From Albifimbria verrucaria (taxonomy: Eukaryota; Ascomycota; Sordariomycetes; Hypocreales; Stachybotryaceae): a stretch of DNA of 64,000 nucleotides. The stretch's first letter is position 1; each line of letters starts with the position of its first letter. Below the pieces are notes generated by a model. It saw nothing but the letters and a program-made list of their open reading frames with translations. It was not told where the DNA came from and did no database searches. A program made the translations under genes and the position numbers. Of this stretch, positions 62,701 through 64,000 are shown piece after piece. The stretch covers positions 4,774,001 through 4,838,000 of the forward strand of contig JAHREC010000013.1 in the NCBI GenBank assembly GCA_020081605.1, written 5' to 3'.

Positions 62701-64000
62701 CCTGGCCAAAGCCTGGTTACCCGCGAAGGCGCCTATATCCGGCACTGCATAAGCTCCTTGCTACCGCAGGGTGCAGATCTTAAAACGAAGCTTGCTTGGA
62801 GTGACTGTCATGCTTCGGTCAGAGACGACAAAAGGGAGAAGGGGCTCAAAACCAACCCAGGAGGTCGACAGCATACCCAACCAAAAGGAGATTATCTTTT
62901 GAGGCCGGCTGATTTTCCCATGCTCCTCTCTCCCCACACCTCTCCCACTTCGCGTGCCATGTTCATCTTTCTTGGAAGCACATGCGTTGTTGCGCCTCGG
63001 TCGCGATTTGGTATTCGCCTCCCTCCTCAAGCCATGACAGCATCCGCTGCTTGGCTCCATCACCATCACATCGTGGTGGCACTGCGATGCGAGACATGCA
63101 CAATACTGTCGAAAACCGGAGAGAGGCAGTGTCTGAAAAGGCAGCCGGTTGATCAACCGGTTATGCAAGGTGTCAGAAGCAACTACCGGGTTCACTATTA
63201 TTGGCAGGCCCTCTGTAGTATTCTGTGATGACAGGATTCTCCTGCTCATCATTCACCACTCCTTCTCTTGTCATCAACTCTGCACTGCGGCACACACACC
63301 TTACTTTGCGCTTCGAAACAAGGGTCCGGTCGGTCCCAGAAATTGCTGCCCCATGCTTACGACGACAGCGCAAGCACCGGGTCAGCCCTCCATCAGCACC
63401 GAGGGCAGCGCGAAAAGAGGTCAATGACCAGGACACTACGTAGGATTGGCCTACTAGCGCATGTGGGGTGAGGTAGGTGCGTATAGACTTCGCCCGACAG
63501 GATAACGCCAACATGAGGCGTGGAAATGGTCGAAGGAGCAGGAAAAGACGCGATGGCAAGCCACACTTTGGAGCCCATCTCACCATCAAAACACACCCCA
63601 CATCAGCCTACGACGGTTGATTTGCCCAGCTAGTTCGACCTAGATCGACCCTGCATCCCTGCCCTTGCCATTGGGTCCCGGTTCTGGCCGTCGAGTGTGT
63701 GCGAGTGTGTGCGAGTGTGTGCGAGTATGTGCGAGTATGTGTCATGGTGGGCGTCGCGACGAGTTGAGGTAATAGAATCGAAAAGCGCCGTTTGGGGCCG
63801 GGCTGCGCGCGCGCAACACGCGAACCGAACAAGGCACGTCATAGCTACGCCGCCTTGGTCGTCTCGCTTGTGGACAACGGCAGCGCTGTATGCTCGATTG
63901 GGCTAGGGATGAAATCGAGCAATGGCTGAAAAGGGCAATTCGCAGATGTTCCCACAGAACATGGAAGTTGCTTGTAGGTCGGACAGAAGTGGCTAGACGC
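56779..64000. other. 7.2-kb stretch with no recognisable gene
   Basis: Both strands show only short, overlapping frames with no motif or exon chain that I recognise, even when allowing one-base frame repairs as needed for the genes to the left. It includes a pyrimidine-rich tract near 62440-62472 and a 10-nt tandem repeat at 63691-63742. It may be long regulatory DNA, an untranslated transcript or decayed repeats. Confidence 0.45.
63691..63742 (+). repeat. 10-nt tandem repeat GCGAGTGTGT, about 5 copies
   Basis: Five units with single changes (first TCGAGTGTGT, last two GCGAGTATGT). It is not a fungal telomere repeat (TTAGGG) and lies in gene-free DNA. Confidence 0.75.

Noticed and set aside
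63691..63742. telomere or subtelomere repeat
   Set aside because: The unit is GCGAGTGTGT, not TTAGGG, and it does not reach the window end.

Overview
The window is nuclear DNA from a filamentous ascomycete, most likely a sordariomycete close to the Hypocreales. Genes are split by short introns (about 50-180 nt, GTRNGT donors, YAG acceptors). Gene content is typical of moulds: chitin synthase chaperone CHS7, UDP-galactopyranose mutase, a class X hybrid histidine kinase and a peroxisomal ABC half-transporter. AT-poor coding regions alternate with AT-richer relics. No database was searched, so identities rest on reading the protein sequences.

Layout. 1-5.8 kb is gene-poor: a 37-nt tandem repeat, AT-rich stretches, and at least two decayed coding regions. 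5.8-10.6 kb holds a peroxisomal ABCD half-transporter (-), DPH3 (+) and a possible GPI-anchored secreted protein (-). After 3.3 kb without a clear gene, 13.9-21.4 kb is dense: cytosolic leucyl-tRNA synthetase (-), a small mitochondrial-type membrane protein (+), AP-3 sigma (-), frataxin (+) and an LYR-motif protein (-). An MFS sugar porter (-) lies at 22.3-24.0 kb. A 5.1-kb gap precedes CHS7 (+, 29.1-30.3 kb). Then come TFIIH subunit SSL1 (+), 4-hydroxyphenylpyruvate dioxygenase HPPD (-), a TTC36-like TPR protein (+), NCE101 (-), RPL27 (+) and a TPT/DUF250 transporter (-), ending at 39.3 kb. A 5.6-kb gap with relics follows, then UDP-galactopyranose mutase (+, 44.9-46.8 kb), a 2.3-kb gap, the 7.7-kb histidine kinase gene (+, 49.0-56.8 kb), and 7.2 kb with no recognisable gene.

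Functions. This is a mostly housekeeping segment, not a biosynthetic cluster. Themes are fatty acid import into peroxisomes, translation (LeuRS, DPH3, RPL27), mitochondrial iron-sulfur biology (frataxin, LYR protein), cell wall and surface (CHS7, UGM), tyrosine catabolism (HPPD) and signalling (histidine kinase). Many genes form divergent pairs on shared intergenic regions: ABC/DPH3, LeuRS/mitochondrial protein, AP-3 sigma/frataxin, HPPD/TTC36 and NCE101/RPL27.

Two points stand out. First, 11 of the recognised conserved genes carry 26 apparent frameshifts. Nearly all can be explained by one or two bases missing from a homopolymer run, mostly G or C, which points to sequence or assembly error and not to pseudogenes; a normal single-frame gene finder will break these genes. 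Second, the HPPD gene shares a promoter region with a TTC36-like gene. Mammalian TTC36 has been linked to HPD stability, so this neighbourhood may reflect an old functional partnership.
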